Source of the DNA: Cadophora sp. MPI-SDFR-AT-0126
Lineage: Eukaryota; Ascomycota; Leotiomycetes; Helotiales; Ploettnerulaceae
Assembly (NCBI GenBank): GCA_020747065.1
Contig: JAGMVK010000012.1
Coordinates: 1,798,001 to 1,862,000, forward strand
Direction of reading: 5' to 3'
DNA: 64,000 nt
The position numbers and the translations under genes were made by a program. Each line of letters opens with the position of its first letter. Position 1 is the stretch's first letter. The notes beneath the pieces were generated by a model. The model was given only the letters and a program-made list of their open reading frames with translations. It did no database searches and had not been told where the DNA came from. Below are positions 45,752 to 56,577 of the stretch, piece by piece.

Positions 45752-47656
45752 ATAATTGAAAGTATCGAGCGTGGCCCTTACTTCTTAGCTGAATCAGAAT
45801 CACGGCTGCAGGGTAGCATGTAAACTGTAAAATACACAATTTCAAAGCCTGAAGCTGAAGCTAGTGGCCATACAAACGCATTTAAAATCTGGGAAGTTCT
45901 CGTAAAGGCTCTTTAGGAGCCGGAAGATCGCACTGAGCTCTTCAACTCGCTTGAGGTCATTTGTGTTAGGGCTAAGTGGATGGATTACCGTGAGCGAGTC
46001 TGGGGCATCGCGACAAACACATCAATCACTCAAGCACAACGTTCTTCGAGCAGAAAAAAGTCTAGGAGGGAAATCTTAGCGAAGTCCGCTGCCCTTCTTG
46101 GATTTCTTCGCGACATACCCTAATAGCTGTAGGGGGGGCATTAAAAGCACTTTTGGATAGCTAAATACATAATCATCATTGAATAACAGCGCCCAAGGAG
46201 TGTCTGAATGAAGGAAACAGCCCATTGAAACATGAAAGAATGTTGAGAACCAGCGTTTAGAGTGTGTTTAAATGAAAGCAAAGAGGCAGTTAAACAAGGA
46301 AAGAACGTCAAACACAAGTTGCTACGCAAGTTGTACCTTCAGAAAAGTTCAGTGTGAGTAAAAGCAAGAGCAACTTAAAGTTTATAGACTGCCGCCAATA
46401 TTAGCAACATCCGTATCGTGGGGTTTGTGATATCTTTTTGCTTCGGCCTCGAGAGTAGGATCGAATTTATGTGAGATTAATTGAAGGTGAAGAGAGGGCA
46501 CGCTTGTGAAGGGGTTGGCGAAAATATTAAGAGGCTGAGCAAGTAAGGAGAAAGAAGGGGGCAGCTTTTATAAGGTTTTATCGATATCGAAGTAGTCGGC
46601 ATTGGGACAAGACTCGCTTGCGGCGAGAAGGAAGGATCGGTGCAAGATTAGTAGTCCCGCGTGTCCATAAATCGGAACATTATTCGATGTCTAACTAGTG
46701 AGAAAACGAAGAAAAGGAACTCGACCAGGGGTGCGGTGATCGCGATTATTCAAACTAGTCGATTTAATCTGTTAATTAAGTAGTGATTAAGTTGCTTCGG
46801 AAGAAACATAATATGTGGCCAAGGTAGTAGAGAACGTCAAGGAGTAAAAGGGGTCACATGTTAAGACCAAGTCTTGTAATGGCAATGCTGGAAAACAACA
46901 GGATGAATGGGCCCCAGACTGCGAATGCAATTCCAGCACGTTCGCAGATTGGTACGAGAACAGGGGAAATGTTATTTGCATTTTTCCTGAGCTTACGTTC
47001 ATACTTACTGACGTATGTATTTCAAGTCCCTTCAACCTCGCGCTTGCCAACCAGCTGGGATTATTGCTCGGGGTATTACTTCAAAGCTTTCGTTCCATTA
47101 CGGCAAAACCATCTGAAAACCATACCTCTCTGTTCCCTTATCACCCCTCACACACCCACCGGTAGCCTCGAAATTCACATTCATTCTCATCGCTTATATC
47201 CTTAGGACTTTGTTTTCTCTCGTGCCCGAGGTATGTTACGTCTTGTTGCCCCCTCACGTCAATACTCACCCATTTACACAATTTTGAACCATGTTGGGTA
47301 TTCCCCTACTTAGTTTCCTGGTAAGCATACCTCCCTCTCTTGTTATTCCCTTTCACATCTGGCCCAGTATCTATCATACGTAGCCCCCCCAGCGTGAGCA
47401 AAATTAATCATATAAATCAATTAATATTTGATTAATTTGATTTGATTTGATTTTGATTAATCAAAATTTTACTCTGTTTTAAAAAAGAGCCAAAGATGGC
47501 ATCGCTCCAGAATAATGAAAGTCACAATATTGCACGTGATCGCCTCGCACAGGATAGCCGCACCCTTCCATACGTCTTCCCTCTCCTTCTTGTTTCTTTT
47601 CCCCACTCGGTCCTTCATCCTGTTCTCCTCAAGCGCCAAACAAAATCCATCACCAA
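45752..47656. other. 1.9 kb without a supportable gene
   Basis: AT-biased sequence with only short frames. At 47400-47470 there is a strongly AT-rich, partly palindromic stretch (repeats of TTGATTTGAT and ATTAATC), which could melt easily or be the scar of an element. Nothing else can be named. Confidence 0.4.
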
Positions 47657-48102
47657 ATGCAGCCTCCTTCCTCTAGTTCAAGTGCAGATGTCGACAAGAG
47701 GCCGCCTACCATCAGCATCAGCTCCAATGAGCCGGAGGTCAGATGTGTTCCAGATTCTCCGTCCTTGAGAACACGAAAGCGCCGATCAGAATCCACATAC
47801 CGCTCCCGACACCCGCCTCCTGTTCGACTGAATTGTTTCTGGGCCTCTAGCATACAAAAAATGCCCATCTACGATTGCAGCCCTTGGGATCTCTACAAGC
47901 CGTTCTCGCATTGGGCGGAGGGGACATGCTGGTACTCTGCAATCATAACACCATCGCCCGTGTCATACGGATTTACCCATTACCTTTCTCTCCCTTTCCC
48001 AGAAACACCGTTTTTCAAGTCCAGCATCGGAATTTTATTGATTACTATGAAGCCTACTTTTTCAAAGATCAAGTATTTACCGTCAGCGAGTACTTAAGGT
48101 AA
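47657..48102 (+). CDS. N-terminal half of a kinase-like gene, truncated
   Basis: Exons 47657-47821 and 47881-48102 are joined by a 59-nt intron (GTTCGACTGA donor region, GCAG acceptor) that keeps the frame, giving 128 aa. Exon 1 is a disordered Ser/Pro/Arg-rich tail. Exon 2 resembles a degenerate protein-kinase N-lobe: a beta hairpin (VLALGGGDMLVLCNH), then the HRNFIDYYEAYFFKDQVFTV block that matches H-x-N-I-V-x-x-x-E-A-F-x-x, ending SEYLR at the hinge. The frame then stops and the C-lobe is missing. The matching C-lobe lies 5.7 kb downstream at 53833-54649 on the same strand. I think the gene is broken, but a splice into further exons cannot be excluded. Confidence 0.55.
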
Positions 48103-48332
48103 TCGCTAAGGTATGAGTATACTTACGGGGTCGTAAGCCATACTGCTACTTAACTCGTAAGGCTACGGTATCGCTATAGTACTTATATCACACTAGGCAA
48201 TGCGCATAAGTTTAAGCTTCTTAACTAATTAAAAAGAGGGCTACTAGATATGGTTTTCGTCGCTTAATTTTAAAAATTTCGTTCTCGCTGTCTGTGATGT
48301 TTTCATTATTACTAACCAGGGCACAGGGCAGT

Positions 48333-48455
48333 GGGCTGCTGCCAGGGTTGACTTTTGCACGTGACCAGGCTGAGGCCACTGTGAGGTCCCTGGAGCAACA
48401 GCCTGTAGCGACTGAGCGATGCCCTGAAGCGAAAAGTCAACCCTGGCAGCAGCCC
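48333..48455. repeat. Perfect 24-bp inverted repeat, 123-bp foldback
   Basis: GGGCTGCTGCCAGGGTTGAC followed by TTTT (48333-48356) is exactly complementary to AAAAGTCAACCCTGGCAGCA followed by GCCC (48432-48455), with a 75-nt spacer. Neither arm extends further. The unit could be a small foldback or MITE-like element or could form a hairpin RNA. No clear target-site duplication is visible. Confidence 0.9.
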
Positions 48456-48728
48456 GTCGGATAGAGAGTAGCATCACGTGGTGATTGCTTCCCAGGGGCA
48501 CAAAGGGTGGTGCTTCAGTGGCTCGGCTACGGTATATCTTCCTATCTTCCCATCTTCCTCGTCCTCTGTATATCTTCCCATCGTCCTTTCTTCCCGTACT
48601 AATCCTCAGATTTCCTTTAAATCCCCCCAGACCGCCAGAATGAACCATCAACCGTATCAACCGTATCAACCGCATCAACCCAACAATCAGAAAAAGACTC
48701 TATTCCTCATCACGACGCCGAAGCAACC

Positions 48729-49062
48729 ATGGCTACACAAACCAGTAAGTCCCCTATGACCAAGCAACAAAGATTCAAATCATAAATCAAGACTTCCTGT
48801 ATTAACGAGGAATGTCCTAGCTTCCAACATGACATCTATCGTCGCCGAGATGTTAATCAATGAGATCAAGAGCGGAGTCAAGGAGATCCTGGCGCAAATG
48901 GACCATGGATTCGCAGACGCCCATCACGATGTCCTCGTCAACCGCTCCATCAACATCCCTCTTGCGCTGTTGATCCCGTTGGCGTTCTTCCTTGCAGGCT
49001 TCGTTTCCTTCCGCAAGCTCCGCAACGCGTTCCATAACTTGGCCTGCCACCGCGTTCCATAA
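48729..49062 (+). CDS. Small single-pass membrane protein, 85 aa
   Basis: Exon 1 is 16 nt (48729-48744) and exon 2 is 48821-49062. A 76-nt intron (GTAAGT, CCTAG acceptor) keeps the frame only from the ATG at 48729, which excludes the earlier ATG at 48640. The product starts MATQTTSNMTSIVAEM, has an am­phipathic helix, and a C-terminal membrane segment (NIPLALLIPLAFFLAGFVSF) with a positively charged flank (RKLRNAFHNL), as in tail-anchored proteins. The stop codon lies inside the second copy of a 25-bp tandem duplication (49026-49075). Without the duplication the reading frame would continue about 12 codons further into a different C-terminus. Confidence 0.6.
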
Positions 49063-49080
49063 CTTGGCCTGCCACCGCGT
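49026..49080. repeat. 25-bp tandem duplication at the 3' end of a coding exon
   Basis: CGCGTTCCATAACTTGGCCT followed by GCCAC occurs at 49026-49050 and again at 49051-49075, identical, followed by CGCGT. Being 25 bp, it shifts the frame and supplies the TAA stop of the upstream small membrane protein. Confidence 0.9.
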
Positions 49081-50003
49081 GTCTGCGGCTCCGGGTAAGA
49101 GACGCTTCCTCCATTCATGTGTATAACAATGTCTAAATGTGTTGTAGGCCCTAGTCAGTAAGGAGGGGAGTTGGAGGGGAAAGGGGTATGCCGTAGTAGG
49201 GTAAAGTCACGGGCGGGAGCTAGTTCTAGTACCAGAATTGATATTCGTTTCTTATAAACTTGGCACCGACAATGCTCCCATCATTCGCATTCTCACACTC
49301 CCATCTTCACACACCCCAAGAGACACTTGACGCCGTGTTTTTGTATGATCCTCAGAGCTTCGTGCGTCGACACTATTGCGGCAATTTTTGCGATGGCCGT
49401 GGCACGCAGCGCCTTTTTTGTCCGTCGCGAGATGACGTAGCACTTACGAGCCCACCAGCAAGGGTCTGTGCGCTACAGGGCATTTCACAGCCAAATCAAA
49501 AATCGAAGTATGTTTTTAAAAATATAATTCAAAAGGCTAGTTAAAAGAAACATCAACACGCTTCTTCTTTGCAATATACACGAAGAAAAAAGTTGACAAA
49601 TTACATCGTTGTTTAGTAATTATCAAGTTAAGCTGCCGGCTTCATGCTTTCAGAGCCTGAAAGTGCCTCGCTAAACTGCCTGTAGACTCGGACCCGTGCA
49701 GTCCAGCTCGTTAGCTCGGCAGGTGCCTGATGCCCAACAGCAGGCTTCGGCCATCCATCTCGATCGTCTGCGTGCCTTTCCCCGTCTGCCTCGAACTCTA
49801 CGAGATCGATTCATCAACTACTATCCGCCGCCCTCCTACCCTTTGCCATTTACCTTCCGCCATCCAACTCTTTGCCTCTCCTAGAAGAGCAAGGCGCCAA
49901 ACGAGCGACCAGAGGCAGGACTGCACCCCCAAAACATCCACCAGCCAGATCCAGCGTAAGAGCGGAAGAACTTCCAAATACATGCAACGCTTCAAGGCTA
50001 ACT
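49081..50003. other. Intergenic
   Basis: Only unsupported frames (49260-49544, 49696-49884). The reading frame of the next gene is open from 49872, so its true start may lie upstream of 50004 in an exon I could not define. Confidence 0.4.
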
Positions 50004-52727
50004 ATGTGCCACAAGTGCAGACCGATATTCCTCTACCACGAGCACCTGTCTAAGTCAACAGACAACCCTCTGCCACGGTTCCTCCTTCTGCAACTAAGAC
50101 GAGCTGGGCCACGACTTACCCTCTACGATAAAACACTCCAGAGGGTACTGTTATCAATCGTTGAGCTGCCCTCGACGCGCACTCAGCCTGCGCGACAGAC
50201 AATCCCCTGCCATGATTACTCGGTCTGCGAGACGATAAACTTTCGGTACTGTACATTAGTTATGCTGGGCGGTTACCAAATCCCCGTCGTCAGGACGGCT
50301 ATAGGTACCGTTGCTGACCTTATCAAGTCGGTGGTTGTAACTTGGCCGCTTGAAAGCATGGGTTACTACGAATATCGGCGGAGGGCCACAATGAAGGAGA
50401 GGACCATAATGGAGGTAATGATGGAGTGTGAAAAGATTGGTAGTACTGCGGCTATGGTCGTGGGAGCTTACGGCATGAGGGCTCCTGAAAGAATTTGGCC
50501 ATCCTGGGCAAGGTGTTTGCCACTGCCAGTTTTGAGGGCAGTCGCATCACAATCCCCGCTGGAAGTCAACGCGTCCGGATGGTGGAAGGCTTTCCGTGAG
50601 CTGCCCCGCGGCGCCCTGGACTCCAGCATTCCCCTCAAATGCCTCAGAAATCAACTTCACCGCGGTAATCTCGCAAACGCCTGCAGCTTACTCCATTGGG
50701 AAGACCCTGTTACAGAGGCTATCAAGACAGACGACATCCCCTTACTTATTGAGCTTCAAGTGGCCGGTGAGATCTTTATCCGCGATGAGTCGTCCTTGTG
50801 TAACGCCATCTCAAACGGAAGATTTAAAAGCGCTCGGTTCCTTATCAACAACGACGCAGCGAAATGGCTCCTGACCGTGGATCAGAAAAGCGAGCTCCTA
50901 AAAGCGCTCGCGGAAGAAGATCGAATAGCTGCATCGTGCATAGTTGTGAATGCATACAACGTACGGCAACTCTACAACACTGCTTTGGAAAATATCGAGG
51001 AGTTCCGAGCGAAACTCACCACAACCGAAGTTTTCAAAGATGATATCCGAATTCTCTTGGATAACATGAAAACTTTTGGCAATGTTTTCAACGATGCACT
51101 TGAGACGATTATGGAGCTAAGAACACGACATTTCCAGCAACGAATCGAAGGTGTTCTCGCGGTCCTTCTCATTTACAGGACTACAAAGAAGATGTCTCCA
51201 TCCAAGCTCGGAGAACCTGATCTCTTTTCCGCTGACATTGATCGATGGCGGTCACGCGTTGAAGAGAGTAAGTTGGGCTTGTTTGACGAGGTCGTACGGC
51301 TTGCCTGGGAGAAGGAGAGCCATGGTCAAGATTGGCCCGAGCTCGACTTTGAGAAGGAATTTGAGAGCATCGACGCTACGCTACGTGAGTTGCTAAATCA
51401 AGGTTTGGAGAAGACTATTACAGGGTTGGACGATGTTGCGGCGACTCAAGTTGGACTCCCTGTTCAGACTTGCGGTCCGAGATTGCCCACGCCGATGCTG
51501 TCTATTCAAACGTCTGAATGTGGTAGTTCTCGAGAGCCCATATGGAAGGCAGCTATTGTGCTCATGGCAGGTGTTGCTTGCGCGGCAGTCTTGCTATGCA
51601 CCTTAAGTATGAATGACCCCTCCCGTGTAGTTCTTCAACTGATGCTCTCTAGTACTCATAGGGAGTTACTCCCATGGCTTTGCAGAGTCGCAGAGTATCT
51701 TGAGTTATACCAAAGTAAACGAACTCATCCAGACACAGTACCTCGATCGTTTGGCACCAACTTTGAAAGGCTCAACCCCAGATCTGTCCGACATGATTTT
51801 GCAGAAGCTGGAATTCGATGAAATTGAAACTCGAGCTGCCCTCGAACAATGGCTGACCACTCAGGTATGGGAGACCTTTCCACTTTGCCCAGTATATTTC
51901 CAGTGAGGTTATTGATGATTATGCAGGCTCTACCAGAAGAATCAAAGTGGGCTCAGTTCACTTCAATGCTTACACGGTGCTGGCAAAGCTATCTTACGGC
52001 TCTTGAGAATGTCCTCTACGCGGAGCACTGTGCCATTTGGAAAACATGCCTGTTTGGACTTCGTACTCCCTCGCCGTCGAAGTCACAAGAGCCTGTGTCG
52101 CAAGCCTCCGCTGTTTTCGACGCCGATATACTCTCGGCTTTTGCATCATTTGATCCAGACTTTGGCGGCCAAATGGACCCCGAATATCAAGATCTAAGCC
52201 ACTTTGGTTCGTCGATGCAGTATTCGGGAGCTGTATATCCCGGACTCGAGAGCACTGTATTCTTTTCCGCCCTCATGAATTATGGTGACGTTCTACATCC
52301 GGATGCCTCTGGTGACGCAGGGGCAGACCTTCCAGCAACTCTGACCCCTCCAGCAGCTGTGGCCACTCTAACAGATCCGGACACTACAACAACCCCGAAT
52401 CCAAACTCCACGTCCACTAAACGCAAAAGAAAACGGCCAAATGACAGAATCGAGTACGATCGATACAACCAGGTCCTCAAAGACGAGACTCAACTCCCGA
52501 ACGGCCGAGTTAAATGCAACAACTCGAAACTGTGTGGCGATACGCTTTTCCCGTGTGACGAGGAGATTCCGGAGAAGAATTATTCGCGGCATTTGCGGGA
52601 GATGCACAAAAAGTTCCAAGAAGGAAGAAACCACTTCCTTTGTACGAGAGAAGGATGCCCCGAGAAAGGAAAGGTTTTCAAACGGAAGGATAGGTTTAAG
52701 AAGCATACCCAGAAACATGAGCCATAG
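50004..52727 (+). CDS. Large protein with a hydrophobic segment and C-terminal zinc finger
   Basis: Exons 50004-51606, 51653-51864 and 51927-52727 give 871 aa. Both introns keep the frame (GTATGA...TCTAG and GTATGG...GCAG), so two apparent separate open frames are one gene. The first ATG in the open frame is 50004 (MCHKCRPIFLYHEHL, whose CHKC looks zinc-binding). The middle has ankyrin-like segments (DPVTEAIKTDDIPLLIELQV, SLCNAISNGRFKSARFLINN) and a long helical part. A hydrophobic stretch (AAIVLMAGVACAAVLLC) spans the first splice site. The C-terminus has a basic nuclear signal (STKRKRKRP) and two C2H2-like units (CNNSKLCGDTLFPCDEE ... RHLREMH; FLCTREGCPEKGKVFKRKDR then KKHTQKH). A role in DNA or RNA binding is inferred. 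The 5' end is uncertain. Confidence 0.65.
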
Positions 52728-53160
52728 ATGTGAGAGAATAGGTAGAGTCTGAAATGGAATCGCTTTGTGGAGACACAATATATGCCGCCTGTTACGATAG
52801 TCTGTGATTTAGAGTTGACAAGAAATAGGGATATGTCTCCTGACCTTACATCGTGGGCAAGTGCCTTTCTTTGCCTGGTTGCTGAGGGGAGGGAGGTTTT
52901 AAGTTGCTATAATAGTGGAATCCAAAAGACAACGTCGTGAAAGAGAAATTTTCTAACGGTTGAGAGGGGTCTCTTATGAAGACCGAGTCGCAATCTCTAT
53001 TCTTGCTCGTCCGATGGTTCTTGATCTTGTGCCTGCAAGTATTCTCATTTCACATAGCCCTTTTCAGTTAACGTGGTTTATCATCGAGTCGTGTATTTCC
53101 CCACTACCTCATTACTTTGAAATACAATTAATTAACCACAACACATTATATTAATTAAAG
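52728..53160. other. Intergenic
   Basis: 3' flank of the zinc-finger gene with AT-rich sequence near 53110-53160 (TTAATTAACC and TTAATTAAAG). One unsupported frame at 52960-53154. Confidence 0.4.
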
Positions 53161-53431
53161 CTACTCGGAATCTGATAAACTAGATGTTTCTAGTTCGGTA
53201 GCGCGAGGGTGGATGTGAGGAGTATTAAAGCCACATCCTTTCAAAAAGCCGACTGCCATACCTGATCCGGTGCCGACAAGAGCAGGGAAGGTCTTGCGGT
53301 TAGCGGCGATAACGTCTCCTCTCTTTCCTCCCTTGCCTGTTAATGATGGATGATTGAAGTCAAACTTGAATTGCTCATCCTGCGGCAGAACGTCGAATCG
53401 ATCAGCGGTGGTATTAGCGAGTAACAGTTGC
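53161..53431 (-). pseudogene. Fragment of a cupin (spherulin/germin-like) gene
   Basis: On the minus strand the frame reads LLLANTTADRFDVLPQDEQF, then GKGGKRGDVIAANRKTFPAL, then GFLKGCGFNTPHIHPRATEL. This is the N-terminal part of the fungal cupin_1 family with the metal-binding HxHxxxxE element intact, but the frame stops nine residues later and the rest of the barrel is missing. The other end abuts a fragment of a different gene in opposite orientation at 53432. Confidence 0.7.
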
Positions 53432-53525
53432 TGGATCACAATCCCGACAGATCCAGAGGAGAAGTTTGTGTACCACTCCGAGTGGCTGACGACAGCAGCC
53501 TTGACGCAAACGTACACTTATATGG
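53432..53525 (+). pseudogene. Fragment of the coiled-coil/kinase-like gene family
   Basis: ATCACAATCCCGACAGATCC and on, translated IPTDPEEKFVYHSEWLTTAA then LTQTYTYM, matches the coding strand of the 15733-18012 gene (17085-17160 region, IPTDPEDKFVYHSEWLTTAA) at about 80-85 percent of bases by eye. No coding sequence for the rest of that gene is present, so it is a small dispersed fragment. Confidence 0.75.
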
Positions 53526-53832
53526 CTGTCTCGTAACCAAACACCCGGTGCGATGTCCGACTCCCTGTTGACAACAGAAGTTAGCTTGAGCGATAGCCCA
53601 ACCTGAGATTACAGAGCAACCTTTACGCTACCTACTGTTACTGAGAAAGCGAGATGGTCGCCCCGCAAATCTCTGACGAGACTCCTCAGATTCAATCCCT
53701 TAGGACTGAATCCTGTTACGTCTCAGGGCACGGGAGCAAGAACTCTAAGTCACAAATCGTTCGCCTCGTTCTTCCGCCGGCTCTCAGCCGCCTCGACCCC
53801 CCATAGTGCGTTTTGCCCTTCTTTCTTGCAGG

Positions 53833-54649
53833 GCCAACCCGGAAGTGTGATCGAACCGCAGTCCCCTCCACTTCCATGTGTTAGCTTTCAGCCTCCTCAA
53901 ACTTCAGCCTTACCTGGCCGACCGAGAGAATTTGCAAAAATTGAGACAGACGGCTCTCCTCGGCCACGGACACCCCAAGTCCCACCCCATGCCCTCCAGC
54001 GTCCATGGCACCACATAGACTTTTCCGTGAAGGAGATGGTCAACAATACCCTCTATCCAACAGAGAGTGAGATAGCCTACATAATAGGTCAGGTAGGTCA
54101 AGATAAATCTAAGGCGAGTTATGAACTAGTCCTAATCCTACAGGTCCTGGCTGGGATACGCTTCATCGAGTCCAGAGGGGACAGTGCCACCATATCAGGG
54201 AGGACGGTTCGAATCTCTCGTGAGGGCAAAGTCAAGATTGGTACGAGACATTCGAACGCAAATCATCCAGGCTAACTTCATCTTTTAGATCCTACTCTTG
54301 TTCCAATGGACGGCGAGGGGCCTTCCGCAGATGCATCTTCTCTTGGGCCACTCATGTTATCGATGATGAATGAGACTCAAGAGACTTTGAAAGCCACTGG
54401 TGTACATCCCTGGTCGCATGAGGCAATAAACTTTGTTGAAGCTACCTCCTGGGCAACCGCAGAAGAACTATTCGAGGTAGAGGTTTTACTTTCCGGTGAG
54501 AAATCAAGGCTAACAACGGCTGTCAGCACACATTCTTGTCAATTCCTAGGGGCCCAGAAACTCTTGTCGTGCTTTGTGCAGCGAGCAGCTTGCTAATTAA
54601 GAAAGACGTAAAACCATTGGAAGCATTCTTGGAGGGGTTCAGCGTTTGA
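53833..54649 (+). CDS. C-terminal half of a kinase-like (pseudokinase) gene
   Basis: Exons 53833-54240, 54289-54476 and 54527-54649, with good introns (GTACGA...GGCTAAC...TTTTAG and GTAGAG...GGCTAAC...GTCAG), all in frame. An acceptor (TTCTTGCAG) at 53824-53832 opens the first exon, but no in-frame ATG exists, so the start is missing or lies in an unseen exon. After a Pro-rich stretch it reads like a kinase C-lobe: TESEIAYIIGQVGQDKSKAS (alpha-E), GRTVRISREGKVKID (beta 7-8, lacking HRD and DFG), then SHEAINFVEATSWATAEELF and EHTFLSIP, the usual end of a STE-like kinase domain. Catalytic residues are absent, so a pseudokinase or broken gene. Its missing N-lobe is represented at 47657-48102. Confidence 0.6.
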
Positions 54650-55439
54650 CATTTCTTTGTTTTGGTCGCTGTGTAATGAGGCTGGAAAGTAGTGTTCATA
54701 GCATCCTGCTACATGCTGAAAGCTACTGTGTTCAGAATGATGCGGTGCTGAGTTCCAAATGCTTATATTCTTCACCTCGTTAACTTCCAAATTCCCATAT
54801 CGCTGTCCGAACAGAAGTGGTGTGATAAACCTATCGCTATCTTTTCGGCACTCCGGATCTCGCCACTCAGGGACGGTCGCTTTCCAGAAGGGTCACTATG
54901 CCCGACATCGCACCAAAATAGGCTTTGAAAAAGATGGCCATAGGGCTTCAACCGCCAAAATACGCAGGTCACTTCGACTGCTGTTTGGCGGCTCGCTTGT
55001 CTGTTGTGTTCCTACCAGGCATCGGAAAAATTATGCTCCAGAGAACCTCGCTTAACTGTTTACATGGAAGTAAGCCGTTCAACGGATCAATTGTGCCACA
55101 ACCACAAGGGCAGAATATGTTGTACAGTACCTGAATACACTGGTTAAGAAACCCCTTGTCCCAATGAGGACTCACTGTGCATCCGGGTGATACTTTTATG
55201 GCCTTGCCGGATTGAATGCTGCGTAAAGCCCTAAGAATTTACGAGTTCCAACCTCGAAGTCACTATTTAGGAAGAAGAATCTTTCTCATGGATAATGTAA
55301 GAGAGGAATTGAAGGGGCATGAATCTCGGAGCGTTTAAATCCGGCAACAACTATTTCTCCAGCCACGTAATGAGATCATCGTCCGCAGACGCAACCCTGC
55401 CTACACCCATCCTCCCTTATCCAGCTCTCCGAATACGCT
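54650..55439. other. Intergenic with a dispersed repeat copy
   Basis: Positions 54885-54990 (GGGTCACTATGCCCGACATC and on) are related to 41331-41430 (GGGTCATTATGTTCGACCTC and on), translated GHYARHRTK versus GHYVRPRTK and STAKIRRS versus STAKTRLS. No gene is supported. Confidence 0.5.
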
Positions 55440-56351
55440 TCATGTGATTGGAAGCAGCAGACAGTATCTCTCTCCGATCTCATTGAGTTTCCTCACCCAT
55501 GCTATGTTCTCGAGCGACATTTCCCACCTCTTTTCCTCAAATTCTTCGTTCTCGTGGCCTTCAGGAAGTGTGATCCAAACGTCCTCTGAAAAGTATGGTG
55601 ACTCGTTGTAGGAGCCTATTTTACATCCTCTGATAAACCCTAGAGATCCGAGATCTATCAAGTACAGGCACCCTTTTGAACTGCCTGGGAAAGGCTCTCT
55701 ATCGAGCTCGTCCACAAAAACCAGTTTCTGTAGATCTTCGGCTTGCCTTAAAAACCTTGGAAATCCCCAGAACAGATGAGTTCTTACACGCACCGCGAGA
55801 GTTTGGACGGGTCGAAGGATGGCACCGAGTTGGGTCATGATGTCGTCCACATCCGCTGATCCAGGTTCGTCAGGAAGGTCCAGAAATATCGTGTCTCGGG
55901 CCCAGTTGACAAACGTGACACCGCTATCGTTACCTTGTAATCTGATCTGGCTGTAATATCTCAAGGCTTCGGATCGAGACTCGTGATTGACGTATAGCAG
56001 CTCAATTCGCGGTGCTTCCACTTTGACTTCGTAGCTTGCCGCTCTCCGGTCGAACTTCGAAGTTATCGTGACGAGACGCGGCAGTAATGCCAAGGTCCAA
56101 ATTTTGACTCGGACTTCAGGTGGAAGTTTTGGGAAGCAGCCGAAAGTAAGTACTTCGCCTTCTATCATTTGACGAATTTGAACCGTATATTTGTTATTTT
56201 TTTGACATGCTTGCGGAGAGGAAGTGGGAAGGTTCAAGAGTCGCTGGTGAGCAGGAGATATGGGACGCGCAGGGAGAAGCAGCATGCTTGATTCCGTCGA
56301 GACTGACGAGCGTTGGGATTGAAATTGGTTATTAAGTCCCCCTTCCAACAT
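55440..56351 (-). CDS. 2EXR-domain protein
   Basis: A single-exon gene of 303 aa starting at ATG 56351 (MLEGGLNNQF). After a disordered N-terminus, FGCFPKLPPEVRVKIWTLAL is the diagnostic start of the 2EXR domain, an F-box-related motif of ascomycetes. It is followed by LLYVNHESRSEALRYYSQI and FVNWARDTIFLDLPDE, which are also typical. The C-terminus is acidic. Hundreds of paralogues occur in filamentous fungi; a link to ubiquitin ligation is suspected but unproven. No unusual features. Confidence 0.85.
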   Translation of the reverse strand: MLEGGLNNQFQSQRSSVSTESSMLLLPARPISPAHQRLLNLPTSSPQACQKNNKYTVQIRQMIEGEVLTFGCFPKLPPEVRVKIWTLALLPRLVTITSKFDRRAASYEVKVEAPRIELLYVNHESRSEALRYYSQIRLQGNDSGVTFVNWARDTIFLDLPDEPGSADVDDIMTQLGAILRPVQTLAVRVRTHLFWGFPRFLRQAEDLQKLVFVDELDREPFPGSSKGCLYLIDLGSLGFIRGCKIGSYNESPYFSEDVWITLPEGHENEEFEEKRWEMSLENIAWVRKLNEIGERYCLLLPIT

Positions 56352-56577
56352 TATAATAGCTGATGCCAAAATCCAGTTGGCTTAATAGGGGCTTGTTTGA
56401 TAAGAGTGGCCCGAATAGGACTTTGCTAAATCGGCAGACGCTTCTTTAATGGTTTCGCGTGAACATAGCCCGCCAAATCTTGGCCGCATATACCTCTCTT
56501 CACCACCCCACTAGTATATATCAATTCGCCGAAACATTTCATTACATCCAGAATTGATCCGCCGTACTCAAGTCGAT

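Noticed and set aside
48244..48678. 144-codon minus-strand open frame
   Set aside because: It runs through the 24-bp inverted repeat and antisense to a low-complexity leader; its composition follows from the QPYQPYQP-type plus-strand repeat.
48640..48744. Upstream ATG with QPYQPYQP repeat as start of the small membrane protein
   Set aside because: The intron 48745-48820 would then shift into a wrong frame; only the ATG at 48729 fits.
51849..52727. A separate zinc-finger gene starting at ATG 51849
   Set aside because: The intron 51865-51926 joins this exon in frame to upstream exons, and the ATG at 51849 would sit inside the preceding exon in another frame.
54205..54222. tRNA-like B box (GGTTCGAATCTC)
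   Set aside because: It lies in the middle of the coding frame of the kinase-like gene, no A box or acceptor stem can be paired at the right distance, and no terminator follows.
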